Shown here piece after piece: positions 1 to 11,225 of a DNA stretch of 64,000 bases (position 1 is its first letter; each line of letters begins with the position of its first letter). A program made the position numbers and the translations under genes. Where the stretch lies: NCBI GenBank assembly GCA_001939145.1, contig LSRX01000055.1, positions 1,284,785 to 1,348,784 of the forward strand. Direction: 5' to 3'. A model generated the notes under the pieces. It ran no database searches, was not told the origin of the DNA, and saw only the letters and a list, made by a program, of their open reading frames with translations. Source of the stretch: Symbiodinium microadriaticum. Its lineage: Eukaryota > Sar > Dinophyceae > Suessiales > Symbiodiniaceae.

Positions 1-416
1 GGACCAAAGCAGCCGCTGAGCGACCCGAGAAGTGCTACGGAAGCTACCAAACAGAGAAAACACGAGAACAGACAGAGTAAAGACGATTGAAAACACAGCG
101 AAAACCTTGTGACAGAAGAGAACACCAGGTTTCGAAGCTTGAAAGGAAGATAAGCAAGACTGCCGCCTGAGGAAACAGATGACAGGCTTTGCGAGAAAGA
201 CTCCATGCATAGAAGAAGCTCGAGATTTGAGCAAGAAAACCAAGCCGTGCAGCTAGTGGCACTTTCAACGAGATAGAAAGATAGAAAGTTAAACGAAGCA
301 CACAGCAAGAAGAACCTCGGAGAAAGACATCAACGCTGCCCACAAGCTCCATGCACACTGATAGAATGATGAGCACGAGGACAGAGGTTTCTGAACATCA
401 GCATGGAATGTCTGCG
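1..416. other. Purine-rich non-coding stretch, no gene seen
   Basis: The plus strand is rich in GA, GAAA and AGA words with no stable coding frame. Open frames on the minus strand only reflect the pyrimidine-rich composition (Leu/Ser/Phe runs). The texture resembles the degenerate purine-rich repeats at 8740-9340 and 21345-22800. Confidence 0.4.
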
Positions 417-418
417 AG

Positions 419-471
<53 letters not shown>
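417..471. repeat. (GA)n microsatellite
   Basis: Nearly pure GA dinucleotide run with one GGAGA interruption near the end. Minus-strand frames through it give artificial Leu-Ser runs. Confidence 0.95.
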
Positions 472-539
472 CCCAACACGTAAAGAGAACCAACTCAAAG
501 TTCGAAACCCCGACATCGAAAACCCCGACCCCGTAGTTC

Positions 540-1005
540 GCTAAAAAAGGAACCCTTAGACCTACAATCCTCAACCCTAAAAACTGGACCCTAAAGGCTA
601 GACCTTGAAACCTAAACCCTAAACTCTGAATCCTGAACCCTAAACCCTCAACCCCGAACCCTAAACCCTCAACCCTAAAATCCGAAATCCGAAATCCCTA
701 AACCCTAAACCCTGAACCCTAATCATGAACCCTAAACCCTCAACCCTAAAACCCGAAATCCGAAATCCCTAAACCCTAAACCCTGATCCCTAAACTCTGA
801 ACCCTAAACCCTCAACCCCGAACCCTAAACCCTCAACCCTAAAACCCGAAATCCGAAATCCCTAAACCCTAAACCCTGATCCCTAAACTCTGAACCCTAA
901 ACCCTCAACCCTAAAACCCGAAATCCCTAAACCCTAAACCCTGAACCCTGAACTCTGAACCCTAAACCCTAAACCCTGAACCCTGAACTCTGAACCCTAA
1001 ACACG
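540..1005. repeat. Degenerate interstitial CCCTAAA array
   Basis: Dozens of CCCTAAA units are interspersed with variants such as CCCTGAA, CCCTCAA, CCGAAAT and CTCTGAA. A longer composite of about 70 bp (CCCTCAACCCTAAAACCCGAA followed by ATCCGAAATCCC) recurs two to three times. Coding exons lie within kilobases on both sides of such arrays in this window, so this is internal repeat sequence, not a chromosome end. Confidence 0.9.
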
Positions 1006-1007
1006 AC

Positions 1008-1490
1008 CGAGCCCGGGAACATGCGCAGGAAGCCGACTCCCTCTTGGCTGGTTATGGCCTCGTTGGGGCTAAGGGGTTTAGAGGGTTTCAGGTTTTGGGG
1101 GATTTGGGGGTTTAGAGGGTTTCAGGTTTGGGGGGATTTGGGGGTTTAGAGGGCTTCAGGTTTAGGAGGATTTGGGGGTTTAGAGGGCTTCAGGTTTTGG
1201 GGATTAGGGGTTTAGAGCTTAGGGGTTTAGAGGGCTTCAGGTTTAGAGGCTCGGGGCTAAGGGGTTTAGGGGTTCAGCGGCTTTTGGGGCTTGGATTTGA
1301 ATTTGGCGGTTCTGGGGTTTTGGCCCTTAAGTTTTCGGGCTGGGGGGGTTCGGTTCGGAAAGTTGGGGACTTTGGGGTTCAAAGGGTTTAGGGGATTGAC
1401 CGGAGTGCCCGCCGGCCGGCAATCAAAGCCGGCAACCCTCCGAAGGATCACTTGTGACTTCATCAACGCCCCAAGGGTTACTTGCGGCTC
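1008..1490 (-). CDS. Two weak exon candidates, unknown protein
   Basis: Exon 1401-1490 (30 codons) follows an AG|GAG acceptor and ends before a GTCAAT donor. It includes VTLGALMKSQVILRRVAG. Exon 1008-1058 (17 codons) has AG|GCC and a GTCGTG donor and reads ITSQEGVGFLRMFPG. Both are phase 0 at both ends, so they could be joined. They lie downstream of the channel S3 exon, where an S4 helix would be expected, but no regular Arg/Lys spacing of an S4 is visible. They may belong to another gene or be chance open frames. Sequence between them is TTTAGGG-like intron or spacer. Confidence 0.25.
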
Positions 1491-1924
1491 CTCAGGTGAC
1501 CCTCACCCGAAGCAGCACAACAAGTTGGCGATGGGTTCGAAGCAGAGGAGCTGAAATCAAGCTTTGGGGGAAATTAAGCCTCTGAGCAAGACTTGACATC
1601 ACTAACACTCTGAAACCCGAACCCTGAAATCTTGCAGCTCCATGCGTCTGCAAGCAAAAAACTCCAAACTCTTGCGCTTTGGGGCTTCATAAAGAGCCTT
1701 TTTCATGAGAACAGAGTGCTGGGGCACATGTTATAGCAGTTATTGGAACTATAAGCGAATACTAGTTACTAGCAATTCTTCAGACCTCTGCATTGTGGTG
1801 AACCCCATAAACTTACCTTGCAACACCTTGTACGAACTCTTGAGAAACCTAAACCCCAAACCCTAAACCCTAAAACCCTAAAAACCTACACCGTAAACCC
1901 TAAACCCTAAGTAAGGGAGTGGAC

Positions 1925-4900
1925 GTTGGTCATCTGGAGGACGCCGGTGACCACGACTATGAAATCCAGCCAGTTCCATGCCTCAGGAGTTCAGAGGGGC
2001 TACGGTTGATGATGTAAATCCTGCATTACCCTTTAGGGTTTAGGGCTTTAGGATTTAGAGGTTTAGGGGTTTAGGGCTTAGGGTTTGGGGTTTAGGGTGC
2101 AATACCCATAATATGGAATGTGCCATAATTCCCATAGTTTAGGGCCCTTAAGGTGATGCAGGATTTATATCATCAACCGTATCAACAATTTGGATCAGGC
2201 CTGGCTTCAGGGGTGCCTCTCGTTTGAGATTTGAGGGATTCGCAGAGGCTTTAGCAGTGGAGGTGCTGGGGTTCGAAGGCTCAGGGCTTGCGCGAGCTTG
2301 TGAATGGGGAAGACCTTCAACACTACAACCCCTGCGTGCTGAACTTGACCCCAAGCCTAAACCCCCGGTAAGCCACAAACCTGAAACCTGAACCTATAAC
2401 TGCAATCCTAGGGGGGGAGGTTAGGATTTGGGGTTTAGGGCTTTCGGGGCTTGAGTTTGGGGCTTCGGACTCAGACGTGCCTTCCCAAGATGAGTGCCCA
2501 AAGGATTAGAGAAGCGCCTTCCTTGAGCTATCCCTACGCCTCCAAGTATACAAATAGTACCTACTTTGGGGTCTAAAGTCTGTAAATAGTACCTACTTTG
2601 GGGTCTAAAGTCTGTAAATAGTACCTACTTTGGGGTCTAAAGTCTGTAAATAGTACCTACTTTGGGGTCTAAAGTCTGTAAATAGTACCTACTTTGGGGT
2701 CTAAAGTCTGAGTCTGTAAATAGTACCTACTTTGGGCTATTTGGAGCCCCAGGGTATGTCATGCACACTTATGGGTTTTATCTCTCACACGCGGTAGCAC
2801 CAACCGAAGGCGAAGGCTCCTGTGTTGCGCAAGTAAAAGGCTGGGTTTAGGGTTTAGGGTTTAGTATTTTGGGGCTCCTACTGTTTAGGGTTTAGGGGTT
2901 TAGGGTTTAGGGGTTTAGGGGTTCAGGGTTTAGGGTTTAGGGTTTAGGGTAGGCTGGCTGCTTTGGGGTTTAGGGTTTGGGACTCGACCCATCGCATGCA
3001 ACCACGGAGGGGCTCGGACATCACGAAGGTAGGACGTCTTGTCCACCACGAAGCCGAAAGCTATCACCTGCAAGCAGGGCAGTTGACCATAAGAACGGCA
3101 ATCGATTTGGCGTAGCCTGTATCGGATTTGTAGAATCCGGCCTTCACCCGAAGTTCAGACATGTGTTGAGGCTTCAACCGTGGAAAACTCATCGGCTGCA
3201 GAAGATGCGTAGGGTTTAACTGTCATACAACCAAATCACAGGGGTTTAAGACCTAGTAGATTTGGGGTTCCCGGTTTAGGGTTTAAGGTTGAGGGTTGCT
3301 TCTTTTTTGAACTCCTTTTTGGGCCTGCCCTAAACCCTAAACTCTAGACCCTAAACCCAATCCAAGGTTGAGAGTTTCAGGCTCGGGGTTTCGAGTTGAC
3401 GGCTTCGGGTCGCGGAGATCGACACCAGATCCCAAAACAGGAAGCAGCGGCGAGCCTTTGGGTTCTTGTTTTAGGGTTTAGGGTTCAGAGTTTAGGGTTT
3501 AGGGATTTACTTCAAGTTACCATAATAGGGTTCTATAGTAAATAATATGGGTTCCTTATTCTAGTAACTTAAATTAGTAGGGTTCTATGGTAAATGATAT
3601 GGGTTCCTTATTTTTAGCAACCCTAAACAAGAGCCCAGGCCTTGAGAATGAATTCCAGAGTGAAGAAACCTGGCGAGCTCCGCTGCTTCGCTTGAAGATT
3701 CTTGGAGCTTCGGTTTAGGGTTTAGGATTTGGGATTTAGAACCCTAAACCCTACACCCGGAATACGCTTTCTAGCCTTGGGACTTCGAGTTCTTGGACTC
3801 GGATTCCGGTACTAGGGAGCGCGATGCATCGGAAAAATTTGCAGGTCGTACAAGGCGACATGACGACCATACACCTATGCACCTACCAACTTTCCGAAGA
3901 AATTCGCAGGCACACGAAACTAGACATACTCGTCATAAATGCAGCTTAGAATGCCCGTTCCTGAAGCTGTGCATCCATGCAGCCTGGGCCTAGAGATGCA
4001 CATGGCAAGCCCCGCAGTCGAATCTTGCAACCTATATAGTCATAGTTCTAAAGCTGAACCCGAGCTGTTGCTCACCTTGGCCTACATCCTGAACCTAAAC
4101 ACTCAGCCTGCAAGAAAACACAAGCTGCACCCAAATCCGAATCTCTAACCCTGAGCCGAAGACTCCAACTCCTAAACTCTACAGAAGGATTCTGTTCATG
4201 GATCCAAATCTTGGGGACACAGTTTAGGAGGGCTCCTTACACTTCCTTTTCAGGCTCCCTATCACACGAAGGGCGTGTTGACAGAACTTCCGATACAGAC
4301 ACCAAGCTCTCAACCCTTTCTACGCTTGATGATATAAACCCTGAATTACCTTAAAGGACCCTGAACTATGGGAAATGTCGTCTCTAGACGTGAGCTGCCG
4401 GGCTCAGAGGTTCAAGGTCTCAACTCTAAACCCTAAACCCTAAAGCCCTAAACCCTAAAGCCCTAAACCCTAAGCCCTGAACCCCAAACCCTAAACCCTA
4501 AACCCTGAACCCTAAACCCTAAGCCCTGAACCCCAAACCCTAAACCCTAAACCCTGAACCCTAAACGAAAAGGGTCTCAACTCCGCCGGCAGGACTCGTG
4601 AGGATGGGATCGAAGATGTTGTCGGACACCCAGTTGAAACCTGGAGGCGTGTGATTCCTGGTTCTTGGGACTACCATAGGGGACCTTAAGGGTTTAGGGT
4701 TGAGGGTTTGGGGCTTAGGGTTTAGGATTTAGGGTTTAGGGTTTAGGGTTTAGGGCTTCAGTTCCATAACTGACTGGCTCTGATTCTTGGGAGCTGCAGG
4801 CCTTAGGGTGTAGGGTTTAGCACCTCGGTATGGGCTACAGGGTTTTGGGATTAAGTTTTTATCTGTCTGTCTTATGAGTCTTATGACTGCTGTTGCGTGT

Positions 4901-5943
4901 TCTTGCCACCGATGTAGTTCCAGTTGTTGCGACGCATTTGCTCACTTTGCGAATGGCCAACTGCAGTGCGGCTGGTTCGGCCTTACTGTCGCTTGTCCGC
5001 TTCTCTTTGGCTAGAGGTCCAACTCGTCGGTGACAATAAGCAGTCACAAGAACTGATTCATTCGGACTGAACTTGGGGAATTTCGAGTCTCGGCTTTATC
5101 TGACATGTTCTCTTACCGCCTGCTGCAACGCTCCGCCCTAACTCGCTTTCAGACTCAGGGTGGAGTGTTCAGGAAGGCGAGGCTGCCGTCGGGACCATTC
5201 CGAGGGTCAGAGTAGTTCCATGATTCTCAATATAGTATAGTCGTTCTAGGCATAATAAACCCTAGTCGTTCTAGGCATAATAAACCCACCCTATACTCGG
5301 GGGAGACGGTTGATGATATAAATCCTGCATTGCCCATACTGCGGAATCTACCATAATTCCCATAGTTTAGGGTCCTCAAGGTCATTGCAGGATTTAAACC
5401 AACAACAGTACTAAACCCTAAACCCTAAACCCTAATCAGTAGGAGTTCAAGGTTGCAGGGTTTGAGGGTTGCTCCAAGCTCGGTTCTTGGTTTAGGGCGA
5501 GGGTGCCTCTGGCAACCGACCTACTTTTGGAACAGTGGCTCGTTTTCTTGCAACGAAAGTAGGTCACTTCCGAGCCTACAGCCTTATGCATGCTTTCACA
5601 AAAAAAGCTCGTTAAACCAAAACTCTGAAGATGCTAAGATACTGTCGCAACTCAGTCACGAGAGTCATATGAAGACTTGTAGTCCATATCCATGGGCTGC
5701 TTCAAACCGTGGTCCCGTACAGGCTGCAGACTAAAAGTAAAGCCAGGACAGGGTTTAGGATGTAGGATTTAGGGGTTTAGGGCCAGGTACTTTATTGACT
5801 GCTTGTGCTGTAGGGAGGAACGCTTGATAGACGGCATCGACGAGGCGCAACCACTGCCAGGGCTCCGGCCAGAGTCACTTTCACTGCGATGGTCGTAGGA
5901 TGCCAAGCAGATGGAGTTAAAGAAGATGAGGAAGAGAATGAAC
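1925..5943 (-). CDS. Voltage-gated cation channel, partial (S1 to S3 in micro-exons)
   Basis: Five minus-strand exons join in phase: 5879-5943, 4587-4640, 3641-3669, 3020-3067 and 1925-1981. The first carries a hydrophobic S1 helix (FILFLIFFNSICLASYDH). The second is a short S1-S2 loop (FNWVSDNIFDPILTSPA). The third ends in S2 (FFTLEFILK), and the fourth continues it without a break (VIAFGFVVDKTSYLRD). The fifth is S3 (AWNWLDFIVVVTGVLQMTN). The order, the acidic residue in S2 and the YLRD then WNWLDF pattern are the ion-transport signature of four-domain Ca2+/Na+-type channels, which conduct cations across a membrane in response to voltage. Donors are GTGACT, GCGGAG, GCCTGG, GTCCGA and GTCCAC, and acceptors are AG|G. 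The voltage-sensing S4, pore and remaining repeats were not found; they may lie beyond position 1. Introns hold MITE copies B1, A1 and C1. The family assignment is firm for S2-S3; the exact exon ends are inferred. Confidence 0.65.
2001..2180. mobile_element. MITE family A copy 1 with TTTAGGG core
   Basis: Terminal inverted repeats TACGGTTGATGATGTAAATC and, inverted, GATTTATATCATCAACCGTA, extending into TGCATTACC. The centre holds a TTTAGGG-like array and a CCATAATATGG segment. It lies in the channel intron, 17 bp from the S3 exon acceptor. Confidence 0.85.
2551..2733. repeat. 32-bp direct tandem repeat, about 5.5 copies
   Basis: The unit contains AAATAGTACCTACTTTGGGG followed by TCTAAAGTCTGT. 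Copies are almost identical, which suggests recent expansion. It lies inside the channel intron between the S2-S3 and S3 exons. Confidence 0.95.
2845..2975. repeat. TTTAGGG telomere-like array
   Basis: Runs of GGGTTTA with single-base insertions (GGGGTTTA). Intronic in the channel model. Confidence 0.85.
3460..3636. mobile_element. MITE family C copy 1
   Basis: Ends GGGTTCTTGTTTTAGGG and, inverted, CCCTAAACAAGAGCCC. Inner inverted repeats are built from AAGTTACCATAATAGGG and CTAGTAACTT. The right edge is 4 bp from the donor of the channel S2 exon (3641-3669). Confidence 0.85.
4315..4375. mobile_element. MITE family A remnant (one end)
   Basis: Only one terminal repeat is present (TTGATGATATAAACCCTGAA), followed by the internal CCTTAAAGGACCCTGAACTA segment. 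No matching inverted end was found. Confidence 0.6.
4415..4565. repeat. CCCTAAA telomere-like array
   Basis: Dense CCCTAAA/CCCTAAG/CCCTGAA units in which a block of about 55 bp is directly duplicated. Intronic, between the S1 and loop exons of the channel model. Confidence 0.9.
5306..5410. mobile_element. MITE family A copy 2
   Basis: Left end ACGGTTGATGATATAAATCC. The right end is partly decayed (TTGCAGGATTTAAACCAACA). The core contains ACCATAATTCCCATAGTTTA. The adjacent CTAGTCGTTCTAGGCATAAT sequence is directly repeated at 5240-5285. Confidence 0.8.
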
Positions 5944-5963
5944 CTGAGGGCTTGGCTCAGGAA

Positions 5964-6081
5964 CCCAGAGAGCCGAATAACCCTTTATTAAGGAATATAC
6001 CTTAAACCATAATATTAAGGCCCCTATAATACCTATAATTTAAGGTATATTCCTTATTTAAGGGGTATTGGGCGCTCTGGG
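5964..6081. mobile_element. MITE family B copy 1
   Basis: Ends CCCAGAGAGCCGAATAACCC and, inverted, GGGTATTGGGCGCTCTGG. Inner inverted pair AAGGAATATACCTTAAA and TTTAAGGTATATTCCTTA. It lies 18 bp upstream of the S1 exon acceptor of the channel gene. Confidence 0.9.
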
Positions 6082-6501
6082 ACCGTACGATGCGGAGCTC
6101 TGTGAGATCAGGGTTGGTCAAACCGGGGCAAACTGAACCTGCACGGTTCCATCTGCGACAGTGTCAAGGAAACGCAGAAGGCTGTCGCTCGAGGGCATAC
6201 AGGGTCTAGGGTTTAGGGTGTATAGGGTTTTAGGGGCAACTGTTTCTACGCAGATGGGCTTGTAGATAGGCATGTAGAGGATAAGCAAGAAAAAGACCGA
6301 GCCCGGAAACGGTGCGTCCTGCAACCCCGGCACTGAACACTAAACCATAGGCGTGCCTTGGGGTTCAGCACTCATCTGTTTTTGCTGCAAGTTCGTCGAG
6401 GCTGAGGGATACAAGGCTCTTAGCTGGTCGCATCGGCTTAGATTACAGTCTGGAGACTGCGGTGCCCAAACCTCACGAGAAACAAAAAGTCTGCGGCAGA
6501 C

Positions 6502-9500
6502 CTGGGCGCAGCACTTATCAAAGGCCCACCAGGTAACCAACTCGATCACCTCCAGCGGCTGCAGGGGCTATTGGACTTCGGGGTACGGGCTTAGTCGATG
6601 ACTACACCGACAGTACCAGGGATGGCCCGTGGAGCTCCAGAAAAGGCGCCGCAATAGTTAGGACAAGGGTTTCCAGGATAACATATTGCTTTTCTACAGT
6701 AGGACCTGCAAGCTTGATATTTTGGGTACCGAGCCCATACAGTAACAGTCTATACTAGGGCTACTATTGAGGGCCTTATATCTCCTCATTATGAATATTA
6801 CTCAACTGTTACGGAGTGGGGGCAGTATCCGATTGATATTATACTCGGTCCCTGGCTCTTCTCCTCACACAGCTGCGCAGCGGGAAGACATATAGCGATC
6901 TGCTGCACACCTGGCAGGGTTTAGGGCCTTTGGGGGCTTTAGGGCCTTCTGGGCCTTTAGGGCCTTTAAGTTTACAAGGGGTTTAGGGGGTTTAAGGCCT
7001 TTAGGACCTTTAAAAGGGGTTTAGGGCCTTTAGGGCCTTTAGAGGCTTAGAGGTTTAAGGTTCAGGGGACGTTTTCTTGAGCAAAGGAGCCCTGGACCGG
7101 TTGGCTGCTCGAAAGGCCCCAGGCCTTAAATCACGAAGCCAGGAGTAGAAGCCCAAGTAATGTATAGGAATTATAGGGATTCCCAGCACTAGTTGTCCGT
7201 AATCTGGTTTCCAACTTTCTGGGGTGCACTACATAGACATGCAGTCCTAAACTTTCTTGTGCGGCATCTCACAACTTCTTAGGGTTTCGGCTGGGTTCTT
7301 CCCCAGTTGGAAAGATTTAAACCCTTCCACTGCTTCGAGACACATGAGAGGGATCTTTCAGTTTTGGAGTGCAGCTCGTGCCATAATATAATTCCTATTA
7401 TAATACCTAATATGGGGGCCCCCTTCTGCAGAATTAGGTCTAAGGGGCGGCGGACCCTCCGTCAAACTCTTACCCCCATCCGTGCGGCCCTGACTTAGAG
7501 CTCTCAAGCTTAGGTGCCACCCCCTTCGACCAACGACCTCCGGTTAAAATAAACGGCAGCTCTGACAAATGTTCCACGACCCTATAGTTGCCTAGACCTC
7601 TGAGACTCAGCCCTGTCGATCCTTCGACCGGCAAGTCGTTATGAAGTCCTGCCAACCGCGTCAGGATCAAGGCTGTAACTTAAACTGCTCAAGCCCAGCG
7701 CATCAACCCGGAGACCTAGAACCAAACAACAAAACTCGAAACACTACAAGCTTACTGAAATGTACTAAATCCTAAATCCTAAACCCTGAAACCCGACACT
7801 CAAAACCCTAAACCTCTAAACCTCTAAACCTCTAAACCCTAAACCTCTAAACTCTAAACCTCTAAACCCTAAACCCCTAAACTCAAAACCCTCCACACCC
7901 TAAAGCCACGAAGCGACGCCTCGAACTCCCGATTGCGCAGCCGCACTCGGGGGAGCTGGCCGGACTCGGGGCTCCCTTCGGAGACGATCACCAGGGAACC
8001 TCGGTTTAGGCTGGAGCTTATAGGGGTTAATTTAGGGTTTAGGGATTTAGGGTTTTAGGGGTTTAGGGCTTTAGGGCTTAGGGATTTAGGGTTTAGGGTT
8101 TAGGGTTCTGGGTTTAGGGTTTAGGGTTCAGGGTTTACGGTTCTGGGTTTAGGGTTCTGGGTTTAGGGTTTAGGGTTCAGGGTTCAGGGTTTAGGGCTTA
8201 GGGCTTGGAGGTTCACGGGACTTAGTAAGCACAGTTCTAAACACCTTGATTGGGGTTATAAGTAATGATAAGTATAGTAGAGTTTATAGGGGTTAATTTG
8301 ACTAGGGCTTCTAGGTTTCAATTAGATCATTAGGTTAGAGTTTAGTAGAGTTTAGGGCTTAAGCAGGGCTTCGGGTTTAAATAGGGTTTCGGGCTTAATT
8401 GGATTAGGGTTTATAGGGTTTGATTAGATTAAGGATTTTTCGGTGTTTAATTAGATTAGAGCTAAGAGCTTAATTAGATTAGGTTTAGGGTTTAGGGTTT
8501 GGGTTTAGGGTTAAGGGTTTGGGGTGTTGGGTCTTGGGTTTGGAGTTTATGGTTGAGGGTTTGGGGTTTAGGGCTTCGAGGGGCCATTTCGGAAACTGCT
8601 TGAAAATGCCTGGAGACTGGAGAATTGGTCGACACCGGGCACCGGGCGAGAAAGCAAACTGCAACGTTCAGAGCAAAGAGCTGCGTGGGAGACTGATCAA
8701 TTGATTCACAGGGGAGAAGCAATCGTGCCAGCCATGCTGGTATATTGAGAGTATGAGAAGGGGTCAGCATGAAAGTGACCAGGGGCTTGAACCAAAAGTT
8801 GAAAAGAATGGGGGCAAACGGTGAAAAAGCAGCAAAGAACGATTAGATAAATTGAGAGAAGGGTCAACACCTGCCGAGGGACTAGAGAAGTCGAGAGACT
8901 CAGGAGACGACTGTGCCGAGGGGAATGGAAAAGTAGACATTGTGGAGCAAAACGTACTTGTGAAAAAGCTTTGAGAAATGGACTGCAAACGGCAAGCCGT
9001 GAGAGCTAGAACATGTAGAGAGCAAGGTGCAGAACGTGTGAAAAGACGGCTTGATTCAGAACACCCAAACAGTGAAAAAGGGACTTGACAGGTGGAATTT
9101 ACAAAGACACGACCCAGGCCTTCCGCTGTGTGAAGAGGGACTTCGAGGGCATAAGCAAACCGCTCTCTCGGACTGGAAGGGGCAGGAGCAGGCCGCGCGA
9201 AAGGGATTGGAAAGCCCGGCAAGTACAGACTGCACCAGTCGGCGAAAACACTGGAGAGAAAGAAGCCACCTCAAAGGTGCTAGGAAATTGGAGAGAACGG
9301 AACAATACCTGATGAAAGGTACCACAGAAGTTCATTAAATGCACATCTATAGACCCTAAGCCAAAACCCCCCCCAATGCCCTAATTACTTCTGCCATAAA
9401 CCCTACACCCTAAACCCTACCCCGTAGGTCCTAAACCCTACACCGACACCCTACACCCTAAACCCTACCTGTAACCGAAAATACCTACCTTGTTGAGGAG

Positions 9501-10301
9501 CTATATATAGAAACCACAATCAGGAACCCTAAAAAGGTAGGCCTTTTCGGTTACAGGTACCCCGTACATCCTCAACCGAGGGCTGCCTGCGCAGCAGCCG
9601 GAGTCCTCCTCCGGGAGGACGGGGATCGGATCCTTGGGCAACCTCGCATGGCTTGTGGTTAATTAGTATAGGGGCCCACGGCTCAGGGTTTAGGGTTTAG
9701 GGTTAGTATAGGGGCTTTTGTAATATATGAGGGTTTGATCACGTGTTAAGGAACCCTAAGGGTAGTGTTGGTAATAATTTCCGGCCCCTACATTAAGCTA
9801 TGAGGGATTTCTAGCCCGTGGGGTTCGGAGTTTTGGATTCCAGGGGGGTCTAGGCCTTTGTGGGGTTTGGGGTCCTGGGCGTGGCTTGCAGGGTATATTT
9901 GGGCTTCCTTAACACAGAACCGTTCAGGCTGTTATGCCAGAAGCTCAGACCATCAATCGCGAAAGTCCTTAAAACCGCCAGGCCCTGTAGCTTACAGAGT
10001 CCTTGTAGTAAACACCAGAAAGTAGCAACATGGACCGAGGATGATCAGGGACAGAATTCCCTAGTTATGCTGAAACCCCATGTTCCAACATTCTTGCTTT
10101 CTGCTCCAATGTGTAGGCTTTGAATTTTGCGAACCCTGAACCCTGAACCCAAAACCCTATAAACCCTAAACCCTATAAACCCTAAACCCTAAACTTTAGG
10201 TGTGCAGCACAAAAAAATCTCGGAAAGCTCACAGAAGCCTGCGCAAGCGTAGGGCCCAGGGTCAGGGGCTTCCAGGGTTGAAGTCGCAAACCAGAAGACG
10301 T
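6502..10301 (-). CDS. Candidate upstream exons of the channel gene
   Basis: Four minus-strand open blocks have plausible splice borders. 10233-10301 (VFWFATSTLEAPDPGPYACA; GTGAGC donor). 9587-9642 (LPKDPIPVLPEEDSGCCA; GC donor). 7920-7999 (26 codons beginning SLVIVSEGSPESG; GC donor). 6502-6558 (PLEVIELVTWWAFDKCCAQ; GTCTGC donor). The last three join in phase (2/1, 1/0, 0/0), which argues that they are real. A further open block ending TVADGTVQ precedes a GTTCAG donor at about 6140. The link to the S1 exon is not in phase, so at least one exon is missing. They could form the cytoplasmic N-terminus of the channel or a separate gene. No domain is recognised. Confidence 0.3.
8030..8190. repeat. 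TTTAGGG array
   Basis: Alternating TTTAGGG, TTCAGGG and TTCTGGG units. A weaker continuation with AGATTAGG words runs to about 8560. Confidence 0.85.
8204..8300. mobile_element. MITE family E, partial copy
   Basis: Left end TTGGAGGTTCACGGGACTTA and the internal CCTTGATTGGGGTTATAAGT are clear. The right terminal repeat is not recognisable. Confidence 0.55.
8740..9340. repeat. Degenerate purine-rich repeat region
   Basis: Imperfect units with GAAAAAGGGACTTG, GCAAACCGCTCTC and GAGAAAGAAG words resemble the left arm of the fold-back at 21345-23545. Open frames in several phases on both strands (up to 152 codons) are side effects of the A/G bias. No protein family is recognised. Confidence 0.55.
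9469..9558. mobile_element. MITE family D copy 1
   Basis: Ends CTGTAACCGAAAATACCTAC and, inverted, GTAGGCCTTTTCGGTTACAG. The centre has CTATATATAG and AGGAACCCTAAAA. Confidence 0.85.
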
Positions 10302-10552
10302 CTGGTTTAGGGGTTTAGGGTTTGGGGTTGAGGGTTTCGGGAAGTTTAGGGTTTGGGGGTTTGGGGGTTTAGGGGTTTAGGGTTCCGGGAAGTTTAGGGT
10401 TTAGGGTTTAGGGGTTTAGGGGTTCAGGGTTTAGGGTTTCTGGTGGCTGGTCGGACCAAAACGGTGCACGTAGGGTTTAGGGTTTAGGGATGGACCAGCA
10501 CTATGGAATCAGGTGCTTAAACGAACCCGTGCATTATCTAACAACAAGATAT

Positions 10553-10726
10553 GAGTAGTTCTCTAAATTGGGGTCCCATTTCAGCTTGCCAAGGTAGTAT
10601 GGTACCCTTTCAGAAGGACACTAAGTTAGAGAACTACCCAAATAAAACCCTTATAGTACCCTTGTAGAACCCCTGGAGATACCCTTATAGATCCCTTTGA
10701 GGAACCCTAATTTAGAGAACTACCCA
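10553..10726. mobile_element. Candidate MITE with a repeated terminal motif
   Basis: GTAGTTCTCTAAATT at the left is matched by inverted AATTTAGAGAACTAC at the right, and by a third inverted copy (TTAGAGAACTACCC) in the middle near 10627. The CCCTTATAGTACCC-type words between them suggest a partial internal duplication. Confidence 0.65.
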
Positions 10727-10734
10727 TGAAGCCC

Positions 10735-11225
10735 TAAACCCTAAATCTAAGCCCTATATACTAAACCCTAATCCCTAAACCCTAAAATCCCTACCAAGGC
10801 ACCTCTCGTTCGAGACTGTTGCTTCCGAACAAGGAAAAAGACAGAAGCGACACCAGAAACAAAAACACAAGTGACCCCAAAAAAAGACAGAAGTGATCGG
10901 GCACCCTCGCTAAACCCTAGAACTCCTAAACCCCAAACTCCCTAAACCCTAAAAATTTCCCTAAACCCTAAAACCCCTAAACCCTAGAACCCCTAAGCTC
11001 CAAAATCCCTAAACCCTAGAATCCCTAAACCCTAAAATCCCCAAGCCCTAGAGCCCTCAATCCATAAAATCCACAAGCCCAAAAACCCGAAACCCTAGAA
11101 TCCCTAGAGCCTAGAACCCCTAAGCCCTAAAATCCCTAGACCCTAGATTCCCTAAACCCTAAAAACCCTAAATCCCCAAGCCCTACAGCCCCTTAATCCA
11201 TAAAATCCCTAAAGCCCAAAACACA
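10735..11225. repeat. Degenerate CCCTAAA array
   Basis: CCCTAAA, CCCTAGA and CCCCAAG units, with a T-rich minus-strand segment at 10800-10910 that includes a short near-duplication. The latter reads as a hydrophobic stretch on the minus strand but is probably low-complexity. Confidence 0.75.

Noticed and set aside
540..1005. A chromosome end (true telomere)
   Set aside because: Units are degenerate and mixed, the array is internal, and similar blocks occur throughout the window in both orientations.
2481..2533. Exon-like block (IAQGRRFSNPLGTHLGK) between two channel exons
   Set aside because: The flanking S2-S3 and S3 exons join directly in phase 0, and this block needs a different phase, so it is most likely a chance open stretch. 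It shows that short candidates elsewhere may also be false.
3414..3455. Exon-like block (ARRCFLFWDLVSIS) at the left end of MITE C1
   Set aside because: It would interrupt the S2 helix of the channel between FFTLEFILK and VIAFGFV; the in-phase join without it is convincing.
8764..9222. 152-codon minus-strand frame
   Set aside because: Ser/Phe/Leu-rich translation of a degenerate purine-rich repeat; several frames are open at once.
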